Shown: positions 11,353 to 21,881 of the stretch, piece after piece | Numbering within the stretch: the stretch's first letter is position 1 | How the letters are laid out: each line of letters begins with the position of its first letter | Assembly (NCBI GenBank): GCA_037954665.1 | Contig: JBBMOL010000021.1 | Coordinates: 992,001 to 1,056,000 of the forward strand | Source: Laguncularia racemosa | Taxonomy: Eukaryota > Streptophyta > Magnoliopsida > Myrtales > Combretaceae | DNA length: 64,000 bases | Direction: 5' to 3' | Program-made: the position numbers and the translations under genes | Notes under the pieces: generated by a model | The model's input: only the letters and a program-made list of their open reading frames with translations | Databases searched by the model: none | Told to the model about the DNA's origin: nothing

Positions 11353-12432
11353 CGGATCTTTTCGGATTTTTTTTATTTAATTAATTTATTTGGTTTATTT
11401 ATTTATTCCGAATTTGTTATTTATTATTTATTATTTGTTTAGTCATTTATTTATTTATTTTTGTTTTATTTTCAATAAATAGGAAAAATGTAGAAATTAG
11501 ATTTTTCTAGAATTAAGAAAAATGTAAAAAAAATAATAAAATAAATAAAATGTAAAAAAATAATAATAAAAGAATAAAAAAATAAAAAAATAGAATAAAA
11601 TAATAAAAAGATTAGGAAAAATAATAATAAAACTTTATATTTCAAAATAGGATAGATAATAACTTAGGATAAAATGTTCTAGCATAAAAATTACAAATAT
11701 TTATAAAAATCACAAAAATCATAAAAATCATGAAAATTAATAAAAATAAAAATTCAAAAGTTATGAAAATAGAAGAAAAATTAAGTTTTAGCACCTAGAA
11801 AAATCTTTTTCTTCAAATAAATCCAAAATTGATGTTTTCCAAAAAAAAAATCATTTTCAAAATAAAATCAAAGCTTAGGCTTAGAAATTTTTAGAAAAAT
11901 TCCAAAAAATGTTAAAGACATAAATCATAAGAAATTTCAAAATTAAAATTCACCAACAAATCTAAAGGTTTTCAGAAAAGCGAACTACGGCTTGTTTGAT
12001 CCTGAATAGCAGGTACGTAGGCACCCATTCGGGTCAACCCCTAAAATAAAGAAAAATCATTTTCTCAAAATATTTCTCAAACATAATAAAAAGTAACAGA
12101 AACACAAATGAAACACATTTCTAAAGATAAACAATTTTGGGAGATTAAGTGGTAACCGTAAAGGTTTTAATAGGTTAGCCCCCGAACTTAGAAACTCTGG
12201 TTTTCCCTTTTCCTCTTTTCACAAAAACGAGAAGAGGAAAGAACGACGACTAGTGGTCCAAATTAAGACTAATCCGCTCCTTTAGTCTTAATTCAATTTT
12301 CCCAACAAACAGTTGGGTGGCGACTCCAAAAATTAAACGAAATTTCTAACTCAAGTCGAGGATCTAGATTAGATGAGCATAGGGTCTAGCTTAGATCGGA
12401 TTAGGAATGGAATTCAAAAATTAGACTCGACA

Positions 12433-12437
12433 GTACT
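12433..12437. repeat. Target duplication of S1, right copy (GTACT)
   Basis: Exact repeat of 10341-10345, directly after the CA terminus of the solo LTR. Confidence 0.9.
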
Positions 12438-13259
12438 CATAAGGATTTCTAAGAGACATATATATATCAAAATAAGTTTAAAAACTTGAATTCCTAATTC
12501 TTAATTAGTAATATCCTTCCAATCTAGAGTTTCTAAATTTTATGCCTAAATAACATATAACTTTTGATTTACTAAGATTTTGCAATTCAACACTAATATA
12601 GTATTCTAAGTTCACTAATGAAATAGTAAAAATATATGAAGGAAAAATTTTCAATAAATTTTCATTAATAAATTATTGAATGCAATGAAAAAATTTAACT
12701 AAAGTAGTAATTTATAAGCAAGCTTATTACATTGTGTTATTCCCCCCACACTTAAATGGTACATTGTCCTCAATGTATAAAATAGAATAATAAAATAACA
12801 AATGGGGAAAAAATTAATAGAAGACTTCCCTGATAATACTTTATAGACTTGAAGCGCAATTCCTACTTTTTACTAGAAAGAGTTCTTAACACAGTTGATG
12901 AATGCAGGTGTGTAAACTCTCATTGGCTTTCTTTTGTGTTTCTTGTGTCCTGAAATCATGCTTTACAATACAAAGATCAAGGAAAATTTAATTTTTAATT
13001 TTTTTTTATATAAGATCAACATGGCCTTAACATAACCGTGTAACATAATCGTGTAACTCTTAGTGCAATGTGGAAGATCAACACGGCATGAACACGACCA
13101 TGTTGTAGGATCATGTATCTCTCGGTGGGAGGTGTTTCTAACCAACATGGTTACAACATGACTGTGCCTAATGCTGCCTCTTTTTTTTTTTTTTATGAAA
13201 TAACTAAGTGTAACTAAAAAAATTAAATCAAATTAAACTAAATTATAAAAATAAGTAGT
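12438..13259 (-). other. Element B 3' untranslated region, proximal part
   Basis: No coding potential. On the minus strand the phrase ACATTGAGGACAATGTACC followed by TTTAAGTGTGGGGGG (about 12741-12775) is a recognisable conserved block of Athila/Tat-type 3' regions. Between 13015 and 13165 there are several imperfect copies of an ACACGACCATGTT/ATAACCGTG-type palindromic word. Confidence 0.6.
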
Positions 13260-14935
13260 ATTTGGGTTGCCTCCCAAAAGCACTGTTGTTTAACATCGTT
13301 TGCTCGACATTGTTACCTCATTTGTTTAGTCAGGGGAGGCGGTACTCATATTTCCAATAGTCAAGTTTCTTAGATTTGCCTGGACCCTTTAAATTGCCAC
13401 AAGTGTGATACTATTGTATTAGGTCCATGTGAATACCATCCTGCATATAAGTATAACTAAACAAGTTAGATGTATTCACTAAATAGCAGGTATTGTTATT
13501 ATTTGGAGGATGTGAAATTATGTTAGGTGTTTTAAAAGTTTGTTCTTCATCCCCTATTTTCAAAGTTAAAGTGCAATTACCTACATCTATTTTTGCTTTT
13601 ACAGTAGCTAGAAAAAGGGCATCCTAAAATAAGTGGAGCATTTATATCTTCATCATTATCTAAGATTACGAAGTCCAATGGGAAGATAAATGTTCCTATG
13701 TTAACCAACACAACTTCAATGATACGATAGGAATTTTAACAGACCTATCAACTAATTGAATGCTTATTTGTATTGATTTAGGTTTTCCTTAACCTTAACT
13801 TTTTAAATATATTATGCAGCATTAGATTTATACTAGCACCTAAATCAACTAAAGCATCATTTATGGATAAAGTGCTAATAAAACATGGTAAAGTAAAACT
13901 CCTTGGATCTTTTAATTTCTCTAGCAATTTGTTCTATAGGATGGTAGGGCATTCCTCATTGAGGTTGACTGTTGAGACTTCTTCTAGTTTCTTCTTGTTG
14001 GAAAGCAAGTCCTTCAAGGATTTTACATACTTTGGCATCCGTGATGAAGCCTCAACAAATGGTAAGTTTATATGAAGTTGTTTGAAAAGTTCCAAAAACT
14101 TATTGTATTGGTCCTCTGAATGTTCCTTCCTAAGTCAAGCTGGGTAAGGAATTTTTGGAAAATAATCTCTAATCTTTAGGGTTTGCTCCTTCTCCTCTTG
14201 TGTTTTAACTTCCCTTTCAGTTTACACTACTTCTTCATCAACTAGGAAGATTGCTTTGACATGTTCCGTAGGGTTGGGCTCTGTATTTCTAGGTAGAGTT
14301 CTTTGCGGTCTTTCTGAAATCATTTTCACAATTTTTCCTACTTGATTTTCTAAATTCTAGATCGAAGTTCCTTGATTTCTTAACAACGCTTTTGTAGCTT
14401 GGAAGCGTGTTTCAGTTGTTTGAATAAACGTTGTCATTAAATTTTCCAAATTCGACTTCTATTCCGGTGGATGATGTGCTTGTTGGAATCTAGGTGGGCC
14501 ATTCCTTAGTTGTTTTTCCCATGAGAAATTGGGATGATTTCTTTAACCCAGATTATAAGTAGTGTTGTAGGGGTTGTTTGGTTACCCGTTTGGAAGTCCT
14601 ACAAAATTAGCATTTTCATTAAAATTAGAAATAAACTCTGGTTAACCTGGTTGTTGTGCCATAGAAATTCTGTCCACTTTCTTACTTAATGCCTTGACCT
14701 ATGTTGCTAAAGCAGTAACAACATCGACATCATATACTCCTACTACTTTTGGTTGTTTAGCTTTTGACGCATTCTATAGTAGCAATTCATGGCCATGTTT
14801 TTTTATCAAATTCCGGGCCTCTTCAGGAGTTTTGTTATTTATTGTCCCTTCAATTGCTGCATCTACCATTTGCTTAGTGGTTTGATTCAGTCCCCTATAG
14901 AAAGTCTGAATTTGCATCCACAGTGGAAGACCATG
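13260..14935 (-). pseudogene. Element B gag C-terminal part and protease
   Basis: On the minus strand it continues the gag split at the C insertion: HHGLPLWMQIQTFYRGLNQT at about 14930 follows directly on the CPHH-type end at 22638. Retrotransposon gag packages the RNA into virus-like particles. Further on come a Pro/Asn-rich linker, then NLPFVEASSRMPKYVKSLKD (about 14000-14060) and a retroviral-type aspartic protease with active-site region DLGASIN (13826-13849) and LILGCPFLAT (about 13610). Several stops and frameshifts interrupt it. At 13276 the GGGAGGCAACCCAA block marks the normal end of the coding region in this group, so the 4-5 kb expected for reverse transcriptase and integrase is absent. 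Confidence 0.72.
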
Positions 14936-14940
14936 ATGAG
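14936..14940. repeat. Target duplication of element C, left copy (ATGAG)
   Basis: ATGAG precedes the 5' LTR and recurs at 22633-22637 after the 3' LTR. Removing C plus one copy rejoins the gag of element B in a sensible way. Confidence 0.92.
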
Positions 14941-15829
14941 TGATGAGAGCCATGATGGGAGCCAAGCCAGAAGATGGAATGTGGATCCTCTTGAAGTGCC
15001 ACCTGGACCGATCACAAGAACTCGAGCGAAACGATTAAATGAAGCACTTAACGGTTGATAAAGGATTTCCATGAAGTCGGAAAAGATTGGAGCAATCATG
15101 AAGTTGGAAAGGATTGGAACAACCATGGGAATGCCCTTGCTCTTGTACAAGTCATAATGGATACGGGTTGAAGAGGGCGTGTCTTTACAAGGTACGGCCG
15201 TGTAGGAGTTTGGAGGTTACACAGAATCATATATGGTCGTATACACGGTTCAAAGGCACGGTCGTGTATAGTGTCAAGAATTTCCACAAAAAGATACACG
15301 ACTAGAAGTACACGGTCGTATATGGTGTCAAGAATTTCCACAGAAAGATACACGACTAGAAGTACACGGTTGTGTACATCTCCAACGCCGGCTCCAAGGC
15401 CGCCGGCCTTCATTCCCACACTACCGGCCTTTAAGTAATTTTTTGGTTATTTTTACGCAACTTATTAAAGTTATGTCGTTTTGGGGCATCATTGTTACGA
15501 ATTGTAAACCCTAATATAAAGCTCCTAGGGTTTAGAATAGATAGAATATAGAATATACAACATACAAGTTTGAAAACACTTTGGAGAGAATTCCTCTCTT
15601 GCTTCTTCAAATAACTACTCTAGAACTTATCGGATTTTCTTCCATAGCGTTCATCCCGACTTATGAATCGGTCTTTCATCCCGATTGTGGCGTCTACATA
15701 ATATACCAAGGTTCTTGTCTCACTTATAGGCAACGGGTCGCGGTTTGCACTCGATTGTTTGGCATCTTAGGTAGCAATTCCGAATGTATTGGTATTGAGT
15801 TTCGTCACACGTTGGCGTAGTTCGTATCG
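14941..15829 (+). repeat. Element C 5' LTR (889 bp)
   Basis: It begins TGATGAGAGCCATGATGGG and ends GTTCGTATCG, with the final A changed to G relative to the 3' LTR. It is about 53 bases longer than the 3' LTR because a 54-bp unit (from 15257) is tandemly duplicated. Several palindrome-like ACACGGTCGTGTA words occur at 15189-15376. TATAAAG at 15515-15521 is the likely promoter. The first 110 bases encode the pol tail ending in GPITRTRAKRL. Confidence 0.92.
15515..15521 (+). promoter_or_regulatory. TATA box of element C 5' LTR
   Basis: TATAAAG within AATATAAAGCTCCTAGGG, about 310 bases before the LTR end and conserved in the 3' LTR. Confidence 0.5.
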
Positions 15830-15832
15830 GTT

Positions 15833-15849
15833 TGGTATCAGAGCCTAGG
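15833..15849 (+). promoter_or_regulatory. Element C primer binding site (initiator Met tRNA)
   Basis: TGGTATCAGAGCCTAGG starts four bases after the LTR end. TGGTATCAGAGC is the standard plant site complementary to the 3' end of initiator methionine tRNA and primes minus-strand synthesis. Confidence 0.92.
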
Positions 15850-16266
15850 TTTGTTAAACCATCAGTTCGGTTTGAGGAAGGTAACATCAAAACCCTAACT
15901 CTAATCGTCAATATCAATTGTTCGTACTTAATTTCATAGTGTTAATTGTCTATTGAAAGTGTAGTGCCTTCTATTCAATTTTGTTACCAAAAAAAAAAAA
16001 AGGAAGAATCATGACAAAAAAAAAAAAGGAACGTGATCAAGAGCAACAAACAAAGGCAAAAACAAAAAAAAATCGAAAAGAAAAAAGAGGAAAATTTCGA
16101 GCCCTAGAATTGTTTTGAATTCTATGGAAAGGAATTGGTGTAGTTTGGGTTAGTTCCGAGTGAATTGAGAAGAGGAATTGGCGAATTGATATCATTATTG
16201 CTTGTGGGAATACACGAGTGACTGTGTGATATCATCATTTGAGCGAAACACGTAAGGGAGTGTGTC
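15850..16266 (+). other. Element C 5' leader
   Basis: Untranslated leader between the primer site and gag. It has A-rich runs (about 15989-16085) and no long open frame. Confidence 0.6.
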
Positions 16267-17374
16267 GTGAGGCTTAATCATATATATATTTGTGTTCGTG
16301 CTAACCTTTTTTCTGTAGAAACTATATCGAGGCAACATTCTCCTGAAAGTGAGAGGGGAAGGTTTGATGCAAGGTTAGTGATTGAGGCGTTGAGGGGTGA
16401 GATGAAGAGGATGTTTCGAGAGGGGATGGAACTAATTCATGAGACAGTGGAACAAAGACTAGAGCAATCTAAAAACGTCTTCCAAGGGCGTAAGAGGGAG
16501 AGTTGTTCTAGGAGAGTACAAAGGGGTGGAGATGAAATGTCTGATGATGAATTTGATGAACCTTCTGTTAGGAGTTATAGAGGTTATAGTGGTAGGAATA
16601 GAGGAACTAGGGATTGGGAAGATAGAGGAGATAGGAATAGAGAGGATAATCAGTTGAGTAGTATAAAGATGAAGATTCCTTCTTTCCAAGGGAAGAATGA
16701 TCCCGAGGCGTACTTAGAGTGGGAGAAGAAGGTAGAGATGGTATTTGATTGTCACAACTATAGTGGGAGAAAGAAAGTGAAACTTGCTGCCATTGAATTT
16801 TTGGATTACGCCAGTGTGGTGGGATCAACTAATGTTGAATCGAAGAAGGAATGGCGAACCACCTATTGAGTCGTGGGAAGAGATGAAGAGGGAGGGTGAT
16901 GAAGAAGTGGTTTGTGCCTGCATATTACTATCGTGAATTACACAACAAATTGCAAACTCTTAGGCAGGGAAGCCGAAGTGTGGATGAGTATTTCAAGGAG
17001 ATGGAAGTTACTATGATTAGGGCGAATGTAGAGGAGGATAAAGAGGCTACCATGGCTAGGTTTCTTGCTGGATTGAATAGAGAAATTCAAAATGTCGTAG
17101 AATTGCAGCATTATGTAGAATTGGAAGATATGGTTCATATGGCTATAAAGGTTGAGAACCAACACAGGAGGAAAAGTAGTAGTACTGCACGGTTTCAACA
17201 GGGTGCTGGTTCATCCGCCTGGAAGACTAACCAATGGAAGAAGGAAGAAAAGCCTTTACCCACCAAACCAAAAGGAGAGCAGAGGCAAGTAGGTTCTACT
17301 CCTGGTAACCAAGGTAAACCCGATTCTTCTACGCCTAGAAATCATGACATTAGATGTTTTAAATGCTAAGGTAG
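16267..17374 (+). pseudogene. Element C gag (nucleocapsid region cut by solo LTR D)
   Basis: Gag forms the particle and binds RNA. An Arg/Glu-rich N-terminal part (16320-16660) is followed by a retrotransposon gag domain: MKIPSFQGKNDPEAYLEWEK (about 16669-16730), then the helical segment with SVDEYFKEME and ATMARFLAGLNREI (about 16970-17090), then a basic Lys/Gln-rich linker. Frameshifts lie near 16815 and 16880. The CCHC zinc knuckle is split: RCFKC lies at 17352-17366, then a TAA stop, then the LTR; the second half GHIASQC follows the LTR at about 18233-18253. The true start codon is uncertain because the leader frame is open upstream of the recognisable part. Confidence 0.85.
17370..17374. 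repeat. Target duplication of solo LTR D, left copy (GGTAG)
   Basis: GGTAG directly before 17375 and again at 18225-18229. Confidence 0.92.
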
Positions 17375-18224
17375 TGATATGAACCACGCCAACCCGTGAC
17401 GAAACCCAATACCAATACGTTCGGAAATTTGTTACCTAAGACGCCCAAACACCTAAAGTGGAAACCGCGACCCATTGTCTATAAGCGAGACAAGAATCTT
17501 GGTATAATGTGAATACGCCACAATCGGGATGAAAGACCGATTGATAAGTCGGGATGAATGCCACGGAAATCAATCCGATAAGTTCAAATTAGTTCTTGAA
17601 GAATCAATAGAGGAGCCTCTCAAAGATGTTTAATGTTCTAAGATGTTTGTTGTTGTTGTTCTAAACCCTAGGAGCATTTATACTAGGGTTACAATTCGTG
17701 AAAATACAAGCCCAAAACAACGTCACTTCAATAAGTGCGTAAAAATAACAAAACAAAACATGTTGGTTGGCAGGGGATACACGGCCGTGTACAAGCCCGT
17801 GTACTTTGGCCGTGTACCTTTCTATGCAACTTCTGGCAACATACACGACCGTGTACTTCTGGTCATGTATCTTTCTGTGGATTTGCTTGACTCCATACAC
17901 GGCCGTGCCTTTTAGCCATGTGTCTGGCCGTGTATGCTTCTGTGCAATCTTGAGATTCCTACACCACCGTACCTTGAAAATACACGCCCTCTTCAACCCA
18001 TGTCCGGTGTGACTTGTATAAGAGCAAGGGTCTTGCCATGGTTATTCCAATCCGTTCCAACTTTATGATTGCTCCAATCCTTTCCGACTTCATGGACATC
18101 CTTTATCAACCCGTTAAGTGCTTCCTTGAGTCGTTTCGCTCGGCTTCTTGTGATCGGTCCAGGCGGCACTTCAAGAGGATCCACATTTCTTCTTCCGACT
18201 CGGCTCTCATCATGGATCTCATCA
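17375..18224 (-). mobile_element. D: solo LTR of the element C family, antisense to C
   Basis: This 850-bp stretch is the reverse complement of a complete C-type LTR, starting TGATATGAACCACGCC and ending ATGGATCTCATCA. It has TG...CA ends and a perfect GGTAG duplication, and lies inside the zinc knuckle of C's gag. LTR plus duplication is 855 bases, a multiple of three, so the downstream gag-pol frame is not shifted; an open frame even runs from the LTR (18069) into protease. The cluster of ACACGGCCGTGT-type words (17780-17940) is denser here than in C's own LTRs. Confidence 0.93.
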
Positions 18225-18229
18225 GGTAG
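18225..18229. repeat. Target duplication of solo LTR D, right copy (GGTAG)
   Basis: Exact match of 17370-17374. Confidence 0.92.
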
Positions 18230-21200
18230 AGGCCATATTGCTAGTCAATGTCCGAATAAGCGTGTTATGATTCTGTGTGATGATGGTGAGTATGAGACTG
18301 AGGGGGATAGTGAAGAGGATGATATGCCTCCATTAGAGGACGTTAGTGATGATGAGGAGCCTGCAGTAGGGAGGTTAGTGGCAGTAGTGAAGAGAGCTTT
18401 GAATGTGCAGGTGAAGGAAGAAGAGGAGGTGCAAAGAGAGAATATCTTTCATACTAGATGTTATCTAGGTGATCATATTTGCAGTTTGATCATTGATGGA
18501 GGAAGTTGCACCAATGTGGTGAGTAATTTTATTGTTGAGAGGCTGAGACTTAAGACTACTAAACACCTTAGTCCATATAAATTGCAGTGGGTGAATGATA
18601 GTGGCGAGACTAAGGTGAGTAAGCAAGCCTTGATTGCTTTTCGCATTGGTAGGTATGAGGATGAGGTGTTATGCGATGTAGTGCCGATGCAAGCGTGTCA
18701 TGTGTTGTTGGGGAGGCCATGGCAATTTGATAGGAAGGTTGTTCATGATGGCTTTTCTAATAAGTATACGCTTGTTCACCAAGGGAAAAGCTTTAATCTT
18801 AAATCCTTAACACCTAAACAGGTGTATGAGGATCAGTTGCAGCTACAGTAGTCTTTTGCAAAATATAAGGTGAGTGAAAAACAAAGGGAGAGTGAGAGAG
18901 CAAAAGACAACGAGAAAGAAAAGGAACACAAAAGTCGATATCAAAAGGAAAAAGAGAGGAAGGCTGGAAAGAGTGTAAGAGACCAAGCTGAAGGGGGATC
19001 AACTTTGGTGGTGAGTGAAAAGGAGAATGCAGCCTTGCAAAAGGAGAGTTGTGTGGCAAGAGTGAGTGTAGTGAGGAGAGCGTTAGTGATGAAGCAACCT
19101 ATGTTGTTGCTGGTTTTTAAGGAGACTTGTTTGAATACTAACGAACTATTTAACTCTTTGCCTAGAGTGGTTGTGTCTATTGTGCAGGACTTTGAAGATG
19201 TCTTCCCTGAGGAGGTTTCAAAGGGATTACCACCTATTCGTGGTATTGAGCACCAGATTGACCTTGTAGCCGGAGCATCGATTTCAAACAAATCGACTTA
19301 TAGGAGCAATCCAGAGGAGACAAAGGAACTCCAAAGGCCGGTCGATGAATTAATGGAGAAGGGGTACGTGAGAGAAAGCATGAGTCCATGTGCAGTGCCT
19401 GTGATTTTGGTACCTAAGAAGGATGGGTCATGGGGAATGTGTGTTGACTGCCGTGCCATCAACAACATCACGGTAAAGTATCATCATCTCATTCCTCGCT
19501 TAGATGACATGTTAGATGAGTTACATGGGTCTAGTGTCTTTTCCAAAATTGATCTGAAAAGTGGATATCACCAAATTAGAATGAAAGAAGGTGATGAATG
19601 GAAAACCGCATTTAAGACAAAATATGGATTGTATGAGTGGTTAGTAATGCCTTTCGGTTTAACTAACGCACCTAGTACTTTTATGAGACTTATGAACCAT
19701 GTTTTGAGGACTTTTATTGGCAAATTTGTGATTGTCTATTTTGATGATATCCTCATTTACAGCAAGAGTTTGGAGGACCATATATCTCACTTGAGGGATG
19801 TTTTAGAAGTGCTTCGAAAGGAGCAATTATATGCTAACCTCAAGAAGTGCACTTTTTGCACAAACAAACTTTTGTTTCTTGGTTTTGTTGTTAGTGCACA
19901 GGGGATACAGGTTGATGAAGAAAAGATTCGTGCGATCCAAGAATGGCCTAGTCCAACTAATGTAGGTAATGTGCGGAGTTTCCATGGACTAGCGAGCTTT
20001 TACAAGAGATTTGTGAAGGATTTCAGCACCATTGCAGCACCACTTACTGAGGTAATTAAGAAGAACGTGGGGTTCAGATGGGGAGAGCAACAAGAGAAGG
20101 CCTTTCAGACGCTTAAAAATAAGCTAACTCAGGCACCATTACTTGCTTTACCTAATTTCGCTAAAACGTTTGAAATTGAGTGTGATGCTTCGGGATTAGG
20201 TATTGGAGCAGTGCTCATGCAAGAGAGAAGACCGGTTGCATTCTTTAGCGAGAAGCTAAGTGGGGCAACCTTGAACTACCCTACTTATGACAAGGAGTTA
20301 TATGCCTTGGTTCGAGCACTGGAGACTTGGCAACATTATCTTTGGCCAAAAGAGTTCGTGATCCACACTGACCATGAATCGTTGAAGTACTTGAAGGGAC
20401 AACATAAGCTAAACAAAAGGCATGCTCGTTCGGTGGAGTTCATCGAAACATTTCCCTATGTCATCTACTACAAAAAAGGTAAAGAGAATGTCGTTGCTGA
20501 TGCATTTTCTAGAAGGTATGCTCTTATCTCTACTCTTAGTTCTAGACTGCTTGGTTTTGAGCACATTAAGGAATTGTATGCTACTGATCGAGATTTTTGT
20601 AAGGAGTATGTGCATTGTGAGAAGAGTGGTCATGGTAAGTTTTATAAACATGAAGGATTCTTGTTTAGGGAGAGTAGACTAAGCATTCCAATTTGTTCTT
20701 TAAGAGAATTACTAGTGAGGGAGTCTCATGGAGGAGGTTTAATGGGACATTTTGGAGTAGCTAAAACCTTAGGGGTATTGCAGGAACACTTCTATTGGCC
20801 TCACATGAAACGAGATGTTGAGAGGATTTGTGAGCGATGTGTCACGTGTAAGCAAGCAAAATCTAAAGTCCAACCTCAAGGGCTTTATACCCCACTTCCC
20901 ATTCCTCATGAGCCTTAGGTAGATATTTCCATGGATTTTGTGTTAGGATTACCTAGGTCTAGACATGGTCGAGATTCTATTTTTGTAGTCGTGGATAGAT
21001 TCTCTAAAATGGCACATTTCATTCCTTGTCACAAAATAGATGGTGCTTGCAATATTGCTAATTTGTTCTTTAGGGAAGTTGTGAGATTACATAGTATGCC
21101 TAGAACAATCGTATCGGATAGAGATGCTAAGTTCTTGAGCTACTTCTGGAAGACCTTGTGGGCTAAGTTAGGAAATAAGTTATTATTTTCTACTACTTGT

Positions 21201-21881
21201 CATCCACAGACTGATGGTCAAACCGAGGTAGTAAATCGAACTTTATCTACTTTGTTGAGGGCTATCATTAAAAAGAACATTAAAAGTTGTGAGGATTGTT
21301 TGCCGCATGTTGAATTTGCCTATAATCGCACAATGCATTCTGCCACTAAGTTTACTCCTTTTGAAATTGTGTATGGTTTTAATCCACTAACTCCTTTGGA
21401 TTTATCGCCTCTGCCTATTTCTGAGTATGTTAATCTAGATGGCAAGAAGAAAGCAGAATTTGTTAAACAGATCCATGAGAAAGAAAGGCTAAACATTGAG
21501 CGAAGAACAGAGCAGTATGTGAAACAAGCCAACAAGGGTCGTCAACAAGCTGTCTTTGAACCTGGAGACTAGGTTTCGGTTTACATACGCAAAGAGCGGT
21601 TTCTTGTGCAGCGTTAATCTAAACTACTTCCTAGAGGTGATGGACCATTTCAAATTCTTGAGCGCATCAATGATAATGCATACAAGATAGATTTACCAGG
21701 TGAGTATCAAGTAAGTGCTACATTTAATGTTACTGATTTGAGTCCTTTTGATGCAGGCGATGATTTGAGGACAAATCCTTTTCAAGAGGAGGGGAATGAT
21801 GAGAGTCATGATGGGAGCCAAGCTAGAAGATGGAATGTGGATCCTCTTGAAGTACCACCTGGGCCGATCACAAGAACTTGA
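18230..21881 (+). pseudogene. Element C pol: protease, reverse transcriptase, RNase H, integrase
   Basis: One continuous frame broken only by stops. Domains in order: end of the gag zinc knuckle (18230-18255); acidic linker; aspartic protease with LIIDGGSCTNVV (about 18486) and HVLLGRPW (about 18700); reverse transcriptase from about 19200 with VPKKDGSW, MPFGLTNAPSTF and catalytic YFDD (19737-19748); RNase H with FEIECDASG, DKELYAL and HTDHESLKYL (about 20170-20400); integrase zinc finger HHCC (about 20727-20849); integrase core with D (20934), SDRD (about 21114) and E (about 21225), where the last two acidic residues are 35 apart. Stops lie at 18849, 20916, 21570, 21615 and 21879. All catalytic residues I looked for are present. 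After integrase the frame crosses the polypurine tract and enters the 3' LTR. Confidence 0.92.
21784..21796 (+). promoter_or_regulatory. Element C polypurine tract
   Basis: AAGAGGAGGGGAA immediately before the 3' LTR; primes plus-strand synthesis. It is also translated as part of the pol C-terminus. Confidence 0.85.

Larger units (their letters stand above)
10346..12432 (+). mobile_element. S1: solo LTR of a Ty3/Gypsy (Tat/Ogre/Retand-like) element
   Basis: The element begins TGTAAGCACCCC and ends GACTCGACA, with TG...CA termini and a perfect 5-bp duplication GTACT. At 2,087 bp with no gag, pol, primer site or second LTR, it is a solo LTR left by LTR-LTR recombination. A TATA box (11045) and a strong splice-donor sequence (11346/11347) set the + orientation. 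The phrases AGCAGGTACGTAGGCA (about 12008) and GGTGGCGACTCC (about 12315) resemble LTRs of the Tat/Ogre group, which I recognise but cannot verify here. The 10620-11350 part is much more GC-rich than its surroundings. It sits in the 3' untranslated region of element B. Confidence 0.85.

Noticed and set aside
18069..18230. Apparent N-terminal extension of the protease frame
   Set aside because: It is antisense solo LTR D read through in frame, not original coding sequence.
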